Assembly (NCBI GenBank): GCA_029238315.1
Contig: JAQWGI010000036.1
Coordinates: 310,001-374,000, forward strand
DNA: 64,000 nt
Direction: 5' to 3'
Source: Polaribacter sp.
GTDB taxonomy: Bacteria > Bacteroidota > Bacteroidia > Flavobacteriales > Flavobacteriaceae
This document shows positions 16,739 to 25,401 of this stretch, one piece after another (position 1 is the stretch's first letter; each line of letters starts with the position of its first letter). Below the pieces are notes generated by a model. That model made no database searches. It saw nothing but the letters and a program-made list of their open reading frames with translations, and was not told where the DNA came from. Made by a program: the position numbers and the translations under genes.

Positions 16739-18073
16739 ATGAACGCAGATAAAAAAGTAGCATTTTATACCTTAGGATGTAAATTAAACTTCTCTGAAAC
16801 CTCAACAATTGCTCGGAATTTTGTAGATGAAGGCTTTGAACGTGTTGAGTTTGATTCCAAAGCAGACGTCTATGTAATAAACACCTGTTCTGTTACAGAC
16901 AATGCTGATAAGCGTTTTAAATCGATTGTTAAAAATGCATTAAAACAAAACGAAGATGCTTTTATTATTGGCGTTGGATGTTATGCACAACTTAAACCAG
17001 AAGAATTAGCAAATGTTGATGGCGTAGATTTGGTATTGGGCGCTACAGAAAAATTTAATGTAACTAGCTATATAAACGATCTAACTAAAAATGAAATAGG
17101 CGAAGTACATTCTTGCGAAATTGAAGATGCAGATACCTACGTTGGCGCATATTCTATTGGAGATAGAACCAGAGCTTTTTTAAAAGTACAAGATGGTTGC
17201 GATTATAAGTGTACCTATTGTACAATTCCGCTTGCACGTGGAATTTCGAGATCTGATACGGTTGAAAATGTATTGAAAAACGCCAAAGAAATATCTGAAA
17301 AAGGCATCAAGGAGATTGTGCTGACAGGAGTTAATATTGGCGATTATGGAAAAGGTGAATTCGGAAATAAAAAACACGAACATACTTTTTTAGAATTGGT
17401 AAAAGAATTGGATAAAGTAGACGGAATTCATCGTTTAAGAATTTCATCAATCGAGCCCAATTTATTGAAAGATGAAACGATAGAATTTGTTTCAAAGTCC
17501 AAAACTTTTGTGCCGCATTTTCACATTCCGTTGCAATCTGGAAGCGACGAATTATTAAAGAAAATGAAACGTCGTTACTTACGAAAAACTTATACAGATA
17601 GAGTTTCAAAAATTAAAGAAGTACTTCCAAACGCTTGTATTGGGGTTGATGTAATTGTGGGGTTTCCTGGAGAAACAGATGAATTATTCTTAGAAACCTA
17701 CAACTATTTAAATGAATTAGATATTTCTTATTTACACGTTTTTACCTATTCTGAAAGACCAAATACCGAAGCTATAGATTTAAAGGGTGTAGTTCCTAAA
17801 AAAATACGTGCAAAACGGAGTAAAATGTTACGTGGATTGTCTGTAAAAAAACGAAGAGCTTTTTATGAAAATCAGTTAGAAAACACAACTAAAGTACTCT
17901 TTGAAAGCGAAAATAAAGAAGGTTATATTAACGGATTTACAGAGAATTATGTAAAAGTAAAAGCACCTTGGAATCCTGAATTGGTAAATACAATTCACGA
18001 AATAACCTTAACAACTATTGATGAAGACGGTCTGGTAAGATTTGATTTTGTAAACGAAACTGTAATTGCATAA
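16739..18073 (+). CDS. mtaB: tRNA t6A37 methylthiotransferase MtaB
   Basis: Radical-SAM methylthiotransferase of 444 aa that converts t6A37 to ms2t6A37 in tRNAs reading ANN codons. N-terminal UPF0004 domain cysteines: GCKLNFSE (Cys14), NTCSVTDNAD near 47-56 and GCYAQLKPEE near 81-90 ligate the auxiliary 4Fe-4S cluster. The radical-SAM motif is CDYKCTYC near 154-161, and a C-terminal TRAM-like region follows (about 370-440). The short length and TLGCKLNFSE start distinguish it from MiaB; its paralogue rimO is at the other end of this window. The alpha/beta hydrolase start follows 1 nt after the stop. Confidence 0.94.
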   Translation: MNADKKVAFYTLGCKLNFSETSTIARNFVDEGFERVEFDSKADVYVINTCSVTDNADKRFKSIVKNALKQNEDAFIIGVGCYAQLKPEELANVDGVDLVLGATEKFNVTSYINDLTKNEIGEVHSCEIEDADTYVGAYSIGDRTRAFLKVQDGCDYKCTYCTIPLARGISRSDTVENVLKNAKEISEKGIKEIVLTGVNIGDYGKGEFGNKKHEHTFLELVKELDKVDGIHRLRISSIEPNLLKDETIEFVSKSKTFVPHFHIPLQSGSDELLKKMKRRYLRKTYTDRVSKIKEVLPNACIGVDVIVGFPGETDELFLETYNYLNELDISYLHVFTYSERPNTEAIDLKGVVPKKIRAKRSKMLRGLSVKKRRAFYENQLENTTKVLFESENKEGYINGFTENYVKVKAPWNPELVNTIHEITLTTIDEDGLVRFDFVNETVIA

Positions 18074-18074
18074 A

Positions 18075-18734
18075 ATGTCTAAAACGCACATTTATTTTGT
18101 TCCTGGAATGGCAGCAAACAGCAAAATATTTGAGCATCTTTCTTTAGATAAAAACCTTTTCGAATGTCATTATTTAGAATGGAAAATTCCGACTTCTAAA
18201 GACGAATCTATTCAATCTTATGCACAAAGAATGTGTGAAGAAATCAAGCATAAAGATCCAGTTTTAATTGGTGTTTCTTTTGGCGGCATTATAGTTCAAG
18301 AAATGCGCAAAATCATTTCAACAAAAAAAAATATTATCATATCTAGTATAAAATCAAACTTAGAACTTCCTAAGCGTTTTAAATTGGCTGCTGCTACAAA
18401 AGCCTATAAATTGTTTCCTGCAAAATTTTTAGAAAATTTAAACGCATACATCAACTACTTTTTAGGCGATTATCAATCTAAAAAACTAGAAGCATATCAA
18501 AAATACATGACTGTAAGAGATGCAACGTATTTACATTGGGCAATTGATTGTGTTTTACACTGGCAACAAGATCAATCCGAAGAAGGTATTGTGCATATTC
18601 ACGGAACAAAAGATGAAGTTTTTCCAATAAAACACATTAACAATTGCATTGAAATTGAAAACGGTACGCATGCAATGATTCTAATAAAAGCAAAATTAAT
18701 TACCAATCAGATTCAGAAATTATTAATTTGCTAA
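18075..18734 (+). CDS. Alpha/beta hydrolase, substrate unknown
   Basis: A 219-aa alpha/beta-hydrolase. The nucleophile elbow is GVSFGGIIVQEM (near 68-79; Ser in GxSxG), a GTKDEVFP segment near 176 places the acid, and NGTHAMIL near 200 the catalytic His. An HG-type oxyanion loop appears at YFVPGMAANSK near 6-16. I chose ATG 18075 over the TTG at 18066, because the TTG would lie inside mtaB. Transcribed with mtaB; whether the pair is functionally linked is unknown. Esterase, lipase-like and thioesterase roles all remain possible. Confidence 0.82.
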   Translation: MSKTHIYFVPGMAANSKIFEHLSLDKNLFECHYLEWKIPTSKDESIQSYAQRMCEEIKHKDPVLIGVSFGGIIVQEMRKIISTKKNIIISSIKSNLELPKRFKLAAATKAYKLFPAKFLENLNAYINYFLGDYQSKKLEAYQKYMTVRDATYLHWAIDCVLHWQQDQSEEGIVHIHGTKDEVFPIKHINNCIEIENGTHAMILIKAKLITNQIQKLLIC

Positions 18735-18774
18735 AACGTTGCGGTTTTCATACTTTTATGAAAAATAATCTGCC

Positions 18775-19677
18775 ATGTCAAAAAATACTCGATTTTTATC
18801 TGTTGTAAGTTTCTTAATTGTAACCGTTGTTTTTATCAATGCAATAAGTACAACACAAATTAAACTCCAAAAAAATACTAGCGACACCTATCAAATTAAA
18901 GCGTTAAAATTATCGCCAGATTTAAACTTAGCAGGAGAACGTGTTCCTCTAGAAAAGCTAGATATTAAAGAACGTATGGATAGAGAATTGTTGGTAAACA
19001 CCTATTGGCAATCTAACGGTTTACTATTAATAAAAAGAGCTAATAAATACTTTCCTATTTTAGAACCATTACTAAAAAAGTATGGTTTACCAGACGATTT
19101 TAAATATTTAGCTGTTGCAGAAAGCGCCTTAATTGACGAAACTTCTTCTGCTGGTGCAGCCGGAATGTGGCATTTTATGAAAGGAACCGGAAAAGAATAC
19201 GGATTAGAAATCAATAAAAATGTTGATGAGCGTTACAACATCGAAAAATCTACAAAAGTTGCTGCCGAATATTTAATAAAAGCAAAAGAACGTTTAGGAA
19301 GTTGGACTTTGGCTGCTGCTGCTTATAATGCAGGAAATTATGGGATTGCCAGACGATTAAAAACACAACAAGTAACAAGTTATTACGACGCATTATTGCC
19401 GGATGAAACCGAGCGTTATGTATTTAGAATTATTGCAATAAAAGAAGTAATGTCTAACCCAAAAGCCTACGGATTTATTTTTGATGAAAAAGACTTATAC
19501 ACATTGCCAGAAACTAAAACGGTAAAGGTAGATACTGTAATTACTAACATTGCAGCTTTTGCTAAAAAGCTTAACACCAACTACAAAGAGTTAAAATTGC
19601 ACAACCCTTGGTTGAGAGAAAATAAACTGAATAATAAGTCTCGTAAACTGTATGAGATTAAAATTCCGGTAAAGTAA
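18775..19677 (+). CDS. Lytic murein transglycosylase (SLT domain)
   Basis: Exported 300-aa protein with an N-terminal hydrophobic signal (about 7-24) and a soluble SLT/GH23 domain at about 90-215. Catalytic Glu is in AVAESALIDETSSAGAAGMW, followed by GKEYGLEINKNVDERYNIEKS-type and AAAAYNAGNYGI (near 181-192), classic family 1 MltD/Slt motifs. The C-terminal 65 residues, after KTVKVDTVIT, resemble a degenerate LysM-like carbohydrate-binding module (FAKKLNTNYKELKLHNPWLR). It cleaves glycan strands to anhydromuropeptides during growth or envelope assembly. Confidence 0.9.
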   Translation: MSKNTRFLSVVSFLIVTVVFINAISTTQIKLQKNTSDTYQIKALKLSPDLNLAGERVPLEKLDIKERMDRELLVNTYWQSNGLLLIKRANKYFPILEPLLKKYGLPDDFKYLAVAESALIDETSSAGAAGMWHFMKGTGKEYGLEINKNVDERYNIEKSTKVAAEYLIKAKERLGSWTLAAAAYNAGNYGIARRLKTQQVTSYYDALLPDETERYVFRIIAIKEVMSNPKAYGFIFDEKDLYTLPETKTVKVDTVITNIAAFAKKLNTNYKELKLHNPWLRENKLNNKSRKLYEIKIPVK

Positions 19678-19705
19678 TTCAATAATACTCAATAAAACAT
19701 TCACT

Positions 19706-19864
19706 TTGTCATTACTGCGTAGGCAGGAATCCAAACTAAGAATATTAAAATTCTATTAGCTTTTGCAAATCAACTTACTTTGTATGGATTCCCTTTTTCA
19801 AGGGAATGACAAAAAGAAATTTATTTATTGTGTATGGGATTGCTTCGTAAACTCGCAATGACAA
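19706..19864. repeat. Cluster of three short dispersed repeats
   Basis: Between convergent genes lie three copies of a GTCATT-type repeat family: 19706-19736 (+; GTCATTACTGCG then GGAATCCA), 19783-19812 (inverted; TGGATTCC then GGGAATGAC) and 19831-19864 (inverted; GGGATTGCTTCG then CGCAATGAC). The first two can pair into a long hairpin. No coding potential was seen in the 19678-19868 gap. Elements with GTCATTGCGAG and GAAGCAATCCC words recur in Bacteroidetes intergenic regions. Confidence 0.75.
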
Positions 19865-19868
19865 ATTC

Positions 19869-20060
19869 TTACAGAACTTCCTTTACGCGTCCAACAATAC
19901 CAGAAGTTAATTGCACTTTTATTCCGTGTGGATGATTTGGTGAGTTTGTTAGGATTCTTTTTACAATGCCTTCTGTGAGTTCGCCACTTCGTTGATGATG
20001 CTTTTGTACAACAGCTACTTCTCCTCCAACGTTTATGTTTGCTCTTTTTGTTCCGTCCAT
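19869..20060 (-). CDS. YwbE family protein
   Basis: A 63-aa protein with the YwbE signature: RANINVGGEVAVVQKHHQRS near 6-25, GIVKRILTNSPNHPHGIKV and GIVGRVKEVL at the C-terminus, an all-beta SH3/KOW-like sequence. Function in Bacillus is unestablished; RNA or nucleic-acid binding is a reasonable guess from the fold. Its ATG (20058-20060) abuts the nitronate monooxygenase stop at 20061 with no gap, so the two are co-transcribed from the right. Confidence 0.82.
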   Translation of the reverse strand: MDGTKRANINVGGEVAVVQKHHQRSGELTEGIVKRILTNSPNHPHGIKVQLTSGIVGRVKEVL

Positions 20061-20993
20061 TTAGAATTGCTTTTTTACAGCTTCAAATTCTGCCATCATT
20101 TCGTCAATAACTTCTTTAGCAGATTTTATTTCGTGAATCAATCCAGCAACTTGTCCAATTTCTAATTCGCCATTTTCTAAATCGCCTTCAAACATTCCTT
20201 TTTTGGCTCTTGCTCTGCCGAGTAATTCTTTGATTTGTTCTAACGTTGGGTTTTGCTTGTACAAATCTTGTACTTGCTGATAAAACTTATTTTTTACTAA
20301 ACGTACTGGCGCTAATTCTTTCAACGTTAATTCAGTATCGCCATCTTTTACATTGACAATGGTTTCTTTAAAGTTTATGTGTGCAGAAGATTCTTTGGTT
20401 GCCGCAAATCTACTACCCACTTGAACTCCGTTTGCGCCTAAAACCATAGCAGCTAACATGCCGCGTCCAGAACCAATTCCGCCAGCAGCAATCACAGGAA
20501 TTTTCACTTGTTCTTTTACCATCGGAATTAATGCAAACGTAGTTGTTTCTTCACGTCCGTTATGTCCGCCAGCTTCGAAACCTTCACAAACTACAGCGTC
20601 TACTCCGGCAGCTTCTGCTTTAAGTGCAAACTTTACAGAACTCACAACATGTACAACGGTAATTCCTTTTTCTTTTAAAAAAGATGTCCAAGTTTTTGGA
20701 TTTCCTGCAGAAGTAAAAACGATTTTAACGCCTTCTTCTACAATAATCTCCATGATTTTTTCAATATCTGGATACAACATTGGCACGTTTACACCAAACG
20801 GTTTATCGGTTGCTTTTTTACACTTCTGAATGTGTTCTCGCAATACTTCTGGATACATGGAACCTGCGCCAATTAAACCCAAACCTCCTGCATTAGAAAC
20901 TGCAGATGCTAATTTATAACCAGAAACCCAAATCATTCCTCCTTGAACAATTGGATATTTTATATTAAATAATTGTGTGATATTTTGTTGCAT
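20061..20993 (-). CDS. Nitronate monooxygenase (NMO/2-nitropropane dioxygenase family)
   Basis: FMN-dependent TIM-barrel oxidoreductase of 310 aa. Recognisable segments: YPIVQGGMIWVSG near 13-25, AVSNAGGLGLIGAGSM near 29-44, VVCEGFEAGGHNGRE near 133-147 (active-site His in the AGGHxG motif), VIAAGGIGSGRGMLAAMVLGA and GVQVGSRFAAT near 187-200 (phosphate-binding). Such enzymes oxidise alkyl nitronates, e.g. detoxifying propionate-3-nitronate; some relatives are enoyl-ACP reductases (FabK), an alternative not excluded. Sandwiched without gaps between ywbE and the subtilase gene. Confidence 0.88.
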   Translation of the reverse strand: MQQNITQLFNIKYPIVQGGMIWVSGYKLASAVSNAGGLGLIGAGSMYPEVLREHIQKCKKATDKPFGVNVPMLYPDIEKIMEIIVEEGVKIVFTSAGNPKTWTSFLKEKGITVVHVVSSVKFALKAEAAGVDAVVCEGFEAGGHNGREETTTFALIPMVKEQVKIPVIAAGGIGSGRGMLAAMVLGANGVQVGSRFAATKESSAHINFKETIVNVKDGDTELTLKELAPVRLVKNKFYQQVQDLYKQNPTLEQIKELLGRARAKKGMFEGDLENGELEIGQVAGLIHEIKSAKEVIDEMMAEFEAVKKQF

Positions 20994-22619
20994 CTATTTT
21001 TTTATCAATTTTATTGTTTTTTGTTGTGTTTCACTCATGATTTTAAGAATATAAATTCCTGTATTTAGTTCTGAAACATTGATGGTGTTACTTTTCAAAC
21101 CTTTTTCTTCGTATACTTTTTTACCGATTACATTAAAAATCTGAATGCTTAAACCACTTAAATCATTAGAAGAAGTTTTTAACGTAAAAGTTGAAGAAAT
21201 CGGATTTGGATATACAGAAATACTTTTTATAAAATCTTGTTCAGTAACATTTAAAACATTTCCATAAGCGGTTTCAAAATTAGGAATTCCGTAACCATAT
21301 TGTTCGTGCGGATTGTTAAATTTATCACCTGTTTCTCTAATGCGTTGCATGATTTGAGTATTGGTTAGGTTTGGAAAAGCTTGCCAAAAACAGGCAACAA
21401 CTCCAGCCATTATTGGCGAAGAAAAAGAGGTTCCGTTTGATGTTCTTGGAGCTCCTATATTTTGATCTAACACAAATACATTTTGTCCTTGCGCCAAAAC
21501 ATCAGGTTTTATTCTATTGTCTGAAGTTGGTCCAAAAGAGCTAAAACCTGCAATTACTTTTGTTGCATTTACAGCTCCAACTGTAAAAACCGAATTTGCA
21601 TCTGCAGGCGCAGAAATGTAATTCCAAGCATCGTTTCCTTCATTTCCTGCAGAATTTACAACAATCATTCCTCTAGAAACACCAATCTCTGCACCTCTTG
21701 TAATAAATGTTGTATTTCCGTTTAAATCTGCGTACGAATAATTATACCTGCTTTCATCAAAAGTTGAATAGCCTAAAGAGGTATTGATTACATCAACACC
21801 TAAACTATCTGCTCTTTCTGCAGCTTCAACCCATAAACTTTCTTCTAACGGAACTTCATTTGCGGAATCTTCTGTTCTAAATAAATAGAATGAAGCATCC
21901 GGAGCAGAACCCACAAATTGTCCGTCAATATAACCTGCAATAGTAGACAATACATTTGTACCGTGATGATGTCCTCCATAAAAACTAGTACTTCTGTCTA
22001 CAAAATCATAACCTCCTAAAATTTGATTGTTTTCTCTAATTCGTGCAAAAGCTGATAATGTATTTACATTCGGAAAACCAGCATCGATAACAGCAATATG
22101 CATTCCGCTGCCCGTAAAATTTTGTTTGTGCAGAAAATCTGCCTTCAACATTTCTGTCTGATTTTGTGTGTTTCCGTAGTTAAAATCTGTTGTTGATTCT
22201 GTAAACTTATTACGTTTTGTAATGGTATTTGATTTTGGCAATCTTTTACCACTAGCATTTAAGAAATTATCTGCAAATTCTATACTTTGAATAAACGTAA
22301 ACGTATTTTTCAAACTGATGATTCTTGCTTGAGTTCCTTGCACATGAATTGCATTTAGCCATTTTGATTTTGCTAAAACTGTAATTCCGCTTGTATTTTT
22401 AATCTGATTGTAAAACGAAGTTTCTACAGGAACATCTTTAATATCTAATGCAATATTTTGACGTGTTCTTCGATCTAAAGAACGTTGCGATAACATGGTT
22501 AGAGGTGCTGCTAAAAATGTGGCTGAATTCGGTTTATCTTTCAAATACACCCAAGCATCTTCTTGAGAAAATAGTTGTAGAGAAATTAAAAAAACGAATA
22601 GGGGAAATAGTTTTTTCAT
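20994..22619 (-). CDS. S8 family serine peptidase with type IX secretion sorting domain
   Basis: Secreted 541-aa subtilase: signal peptide (about 1-18, ending LQLFSQ), an I9-like prodomain to about 140, and a catalytic domain with Asp in HIAVIDAGFPN (near 172-182), His in GGHHHGTNVLSTIAGY (near 215-230) and Ser in GTSFSSPIMAGVVA (near 396-409). The last 75 residues, from SISVYPNPISSTFTL to QQKTIKLIKK, form a type A T9SS C-terminal domain, so the protein should leave the cell or attach to its surface through the Por/Gld/Spr machinery. A near-match -7 box (TATTTTCG on the minus strand, 22645-22638) lies 18 nt upstream of the ATG. Confidence 0.95.
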   Translation of the reverse strand: MKKLFPLFVFLISLQLFSQEDAWVYLKDKPNSATFLAAPLTMLSQRSLDRRTRQNIALDIKDVPVETSFYNQIKNTSGITVLAKSKWLNAIHVQGTQARIISLKNTFTFIQSIEFADNFLNASGKRLPKSNTITKRNKFTESTTDFNYGNTQNQTEMLKADFLHKQNFTGSGMHIAVIDAGFPNVNTLSAFARIRENNQILGGYDFVDRSTSFYGGHHHGTNVLSTIAGYIDGQFVGSAPDASFYLFRTEDSANEVPLEESLWVEAAERADSLGVDVINTSLGYSTFDESRYNYSYADLNGNTTFITRGAEIGVSRGMIVVNSAGNEGNDAWNYISAPADANSVFTVGAVNATKVIAGFSSFGPTSDNRIKPDVLAQGQNVFVLDQNIGAPRTSNGTSFSSPIMAGVVACFWQAFPNLTNTQIMQRIRETGDKFNNPHEQYGYGIPNFETAYGNVLNVTEQDFIKSISVYPNPISSTFTLKTSSNDLSGLSIQIFNVIGKKVYEEKGLKSNTINVSELNTGIYILKIMSETQQKTIKLIKK

Positions 22620-22675
22620 CGACTTTTATTTATCTGTCGAAAATACTACTTTTTAAAGTTTAAATAAAATGTTGC

Positions 22676-23863
22676 TTAAGAAATTACTCCAGAACCTAAT
22701 AATTCTTCTTCTTTATACCATGCAACAAACTGTCCTTCTGTAATTGCAGATTGTTTGTTTTCAAATGCAACAAACAAACCATTTTCTACTTTATGCAACG
22801 TTGCTTTTTCTAAGTTTTGACGGTAACGAATTCTAGCTTCTACTTCTAAAGTTTCACCAATTTTCAACGTTAAATCTTCTCGAATCCAATGCAATTCTTC
22901 ATTGGTTACAAAAAGTACATTTCTAAATAACCCAGGATGATTTTTTCCTTCTCCAGCATAAATTACATTTTCTACAACATCAGTTTCTATAACGTATAGC
23001 GCTTCTTTTGTTCCACCTACATTTAAACCTTTTCGCTGTCCTTTTGTAAAATAATGTGCGCCTTGATGTTTACCAACCGTTTTTCCGTCTTCCTTTTTGT
23101 AAGAAAACTTAGTGGATAGATATGCAAGTTCTGCCTCTTTGTTTTCAAAAGTTGGAACTGCTTTTGTATAGGATTCAAAATTAGAAGGAATGGTTACAAT
23201 AACACCTTCTTTTGGTTGTAATTTTTGTTGCAAAAATTCTGGCAAACGAACTTTACCAATAAAGCACAAGCCTTGAGAATCTTTCTTATCCGCAGTAATT
23301 AGATCTGCTTTCTTTGCAATTTCTCTTACTTCTGGCTTTGTTAATTCGCCAATAGGAAATAAAGCTTTCGCTAATTGTTTTTGTGATAATTGACATAAAA
23401 AATACGATTGATCTTTATTAACATCCCTACCTGCTAATAATTTATAAACTGGTTTTCCGTCAATAATTTTTTCACCTTTTCTACAATAATGACCGGTTGC
23501 AACATAATCTGCACCTAACTTTAGCGCAATGTCCATAAAAACATCAAACTTAATTTCTCGGTTACATAAAACATCTGGATTTGGAGTTCTTCCTTTGCTA
23601 TATTCATCAAACATATAATCTACAATACGTTCTTTGTATTGCTCGCTTAAATCTACAACCTGAAAAGGAATTCCTAACTTATCAGCAACAATCATTGCAT
23701 CGTTACTATCTTCTAACCACGGACATTCATTAGAAATAGTTACAGAATCATCGTGCCAGTTTTTCATAAACAAACCGATAACTTCATAACCTTGTTCTTT
23801 TAATAAATGTGCAGTTACACTAGAATCTACACCACCAGAAAGACCAACAATTACTCGTTTCAT
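22676..23863 (-). CDS. mnmA: tRNA-specific 2-thiouridylase MnmA
   Basis: Thiolates U34 of tRNA-Lys, -Glu and -Gln, using ATP and relay sulfur. The PP-loop is [11 protein letters not shown] at the N-terminus; the two active-site cysteines are in [15 protein letters not shown] (near 98-112) and [11 protein letters not shown] (near 196-206). Length 395 aa. A longer frame to 23896 exists, but the Met at 23861-23863 immediately precedes [10 protein letters not shown], the normal MnmA N-terminus, and a -7 box sits 22 nt upstream, so I start there. One central segment is longer than in E. coli (about 225-270), as in other Bacteroidetes. Confidence 0.96.
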   Translation of the reverse strand: MKRVIVGLSGGVDSSVTAHLLKEQGYEVIGLFMKNWHDDSVTISNECPWLEDSNDAMIVADKLGIPFQVVDLSEQYKERIVDYMFDEYSKGRTPNPDVLCNREIKFDVFMDIALKLGADYVATGHYCRKGEKIIDGKPVYKLLAGRDVNKDQSYFLCQLSQKQLAKALFPIGELTKPEVREIAKKADLITADKKDSQGLCFIGKVRLPEFLQQKLQPKEGVIVTIPSNFESYTKAVPTFENKEAELAYLSTKFSYKKEDGKTVGKHQGAHYFTKGQRKGLNVGGTKEALYVIETDVVENVIYAGEGKNHPGLFRNVLFVTNEELHWIREDLTLKIGETLEVEARIRYRQNLEKATLHKVENGLFVAFENKQSAITEGQFVAWYKEEELLGSGVIS

Positions 23864-23885
23864 TTTTTTTAATAAAAATTGAATG

Positions 23886-23893
23886 CAAAGATA
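23886..23893 (-). promoter_or_regulatory. -7 box of mnmA
   Basis: Minus-strand TATCTTTG ends 22 nt before the mnmA ATG; it supports the shorter start at 23863. Confidence 0.65.
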
Positions 23894-24012
23894 CAAAGGA
23901 TTTCATGAAAAACTTGAATGTAAAAAAGTTCTTGAGGTTTAAAATGAAGTGAAACCTTACTAAGAAATCTCAAAGTATTAAAATCTATTTCTTAGTCATT
24001 ACAACAATTTTT

Positions 24013-24735
24013 CTATTTCTGTTTGATTTGATTTTCACGAAGCTCTTTTTGCTTTTTTTTATCTATTATTTCACCTTTTAAAAAAAAATCCCACTTACCT
24101 ATACGCTTCCCATTTTTATATACACCCCGTTCTTTTAAATTTCCATTTAACTCAAAATACTTGGCCAGCCCATTCTCTACTCCGTTTTGATAAGTTACCT
24201 CTTCAATAAGCACCTCCTTGTCGGAGTATTTCTTGGAAACACCATGTAAAAGGCCCTTTTTATATTCAGAAACTTCTGCTTTTTTACTGTTTTGTTTAAA
24301 ATAAATTGTGAGATTTCCATCTAATTTTCCAGCAACATAATGCTCTTTAGAAAAAACAGTACCATTTTCATAAAAATACGTCCACGTACCTACTCTATTT
24401 TTACCATTAAAAGAACCAGTTACTCTAGTTTTACCAGTAGCATATAAATAGGTAACAGCAACCAAATCAGAATTTTTTGTAAAAATTTTTATGGCTTCTG
24501 GATATGTAGAGTAATTGCTATTGTAAAACTTAAACGTACCTACTTCTTTTCCGTTTTCAAACTGACCTGTATATTTTATCTTATTAGTAGAGCTATAATG
24601 CTTTTTCCAAGGCCCAGTTCGTTTTTTATTTTCGTCAAACTGATTGTATTTTTGTGCAACAGCATCATTTCCGCTTAAAAAAAAGAGAAAAAGAAGGCAT
24701 ACAAAAAATAGTCTCTTTATATTTATCATCATCAA
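24013..24735 (-). CDS. Secreted YwqK/MORN-like repeat protein
   Basis: A 240-aa exported protein: signal peptide (about 7-27, ending in NDAVAQ) then a series of antiparallel repeats with the consensus NGKxxGxWxxYxxNG (GPWKKHYSSTNKIKYTGQFENGKEVGTFKFY, GSFNGKNRVGTWTYFYENG, AGKLDGNLTIYF, GVENGLAKYFELNG, NGKRIGKWDFF). This is the MORN_2/YwqK pattern, found in Bacteroidetes surface or periplasmic proteins; the antitoxin label carried by some relatives is not supported here because no toxin gene is adjacent. The start is MMM, almost touching a -7 box (see 24737-24744). Divergent from the next gene. Confidence 0.82.
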   Translation of the reverse strand: MMMINIKRLFFVCLLFLFFLSGNDAVAQKYNQFDENKKRTGPWKKHYSSTNKIKYTGQFENGKEVGTFKFYNSNYSTYPEAIKIFTKNSDLVAVTYLYATGKTRVTGSFNGKNRVGTWTYFYENGTVFSKEHYVAGKLDGNLTIYFKQNSKKAEVSEYKKGLLHGVSKKYSDKEVLIEEVTYQNGVENGLAKYFELNGNLKERGVYKNGKRIGKWDFFLKGEIIDKKKQKELRENQIKQK

Positions 24736-24736
24736 A

Positions 24737-24744
24737 CAAAGATA
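24737..24744 (-). promoter_or_regulatory. -7 box abutting the YwqK-like start codon
   Basis: Minus-strand TATCTTTG ends only 1 nt before the first of three consecutive ATG codons (24735-24727). Transcription from it would begin inside the ATG run, implying a leaderless or near-leaderless mRNA; elsewhere in this window the gap is 17-30 nt. Confidence 0.5.
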
Positions 24745-24758
24745 CGCAACTAAACATT

Positions 24759-25340
24759 ATGAGTAAAAAGTTTTTGATTTCTGTGTTAGACTCTATGGAG
24801 AATCCTAAAAAAGAAAACAGAAATAAGGTAGCAAATATTGTGCAAAATCATAAGAATTTGTTTAAACATTTAGTTGCTACAACTTTTATGGTTGATGATA
24901 AAATTTCTATAAAAGCAGCTTGGGTTTTAGAATGGATTTGCACGCATCATAATTTAAACTGTATGCTACCGCATTTAGATGAATTTACTAAAAACATCTC
25001 TAAAGTACATTTTGACAGCGCAACCAGACCTTGCGCAAAAATTTGCGAACATTTAGCAAATGCTTATACTTCAAAAAAAGAAAACGAATTTAAAAACGCT
25101 TTAACCACTAAACATATTGATGCAATTATTGAAACAGGGTTTGATTGGTTAATTACACCCCAAAAAATTGCCGTTAGAGCTTACACAATGAACGCATTGT
25201 ATTTGTTTGGATTGGAACAAGATTGGGTACATCCAGAGCTAAAGCATTTAATTGAAACTAAAATTATTAAAGAAAGTAAAGGTTGTAAAGCAAGAGGAAC
25301 TTACATTTTATCGATGTTAAAAAAGCATCAAAAAATCTAG
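24759..25340 (+). CDS. Helical-repeat-like cytoplasmic protein upstream of purB
   Basis: A 193-aa soluble, largely alpha-helical protein (SKKFLISVLDSMENPKKENR, HKNLFKHLVATTFMVDDKIS, AAWVLEWICTHHNLNCMLPH, TKHIDAIIETGFDWLITPQK, TMNALYLFGLEQDWVHPELK). The regular 35-45-residue helical blocks suggest a HEAT/ARM-like fold, which would make it a protein- or nucleic-acid-binding scaffold; this is inference. I chose ATG 24759 because the 35 residues of the longer frame lie antisense to the divergent gene's signal peptide. It precedes purB by 61 nt, a gap holding a purB promoter. No characterised homologue recognised. Confidence 0.72.
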   Translation: MSKKFLISVLDSMENPKKENRNKVANIVQNHKNLFKHLVATTFMVDDKISIKAAWVLEWICTHHNLNCMLPHLDEFTKNISKVHFDSATRPCAKICEHLANAYTSKKENEFKNALTTKHIDAIIETGFDWLITPQKIAVRAYTMNALYLFGLEQDWVHPELKHLIETKIIKESKGCKARGTYILSMLKKHQKI

Positions 25341-25371
25341 TAATTACACTATAAAAGTTTCTTTAAATCAG

Positions 25372-25379
25372 TATTTTTG
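25372..25379 (+). promoter_or_regulatory. -7 box of purB
   Basis: TATTTTTG ends 22 nt before the purB ATG at 25402. Confidence 0.6.
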
Positions 25380-25401
25380 TCAAACAACATAACACACAAA
25401 A

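Noticed and set aside
20458..20829. 123-codon rightward frame inside the nitronate monooxygenase gene
   Set aside because: Pro/Ser/Thr-rich antisense shadow of a conserved TIM-barrel gene; no start signal or homology pattern.
24013..25340. Toxin-antitoxin pair formed by the YwqK-like protein and the divergent helical protein
   Set aside because: The two genes are divergent, the YwqK-like protein has a signal peptide and the partner shows no toxin motif; the antitoxin label of some relatives is not evidence.
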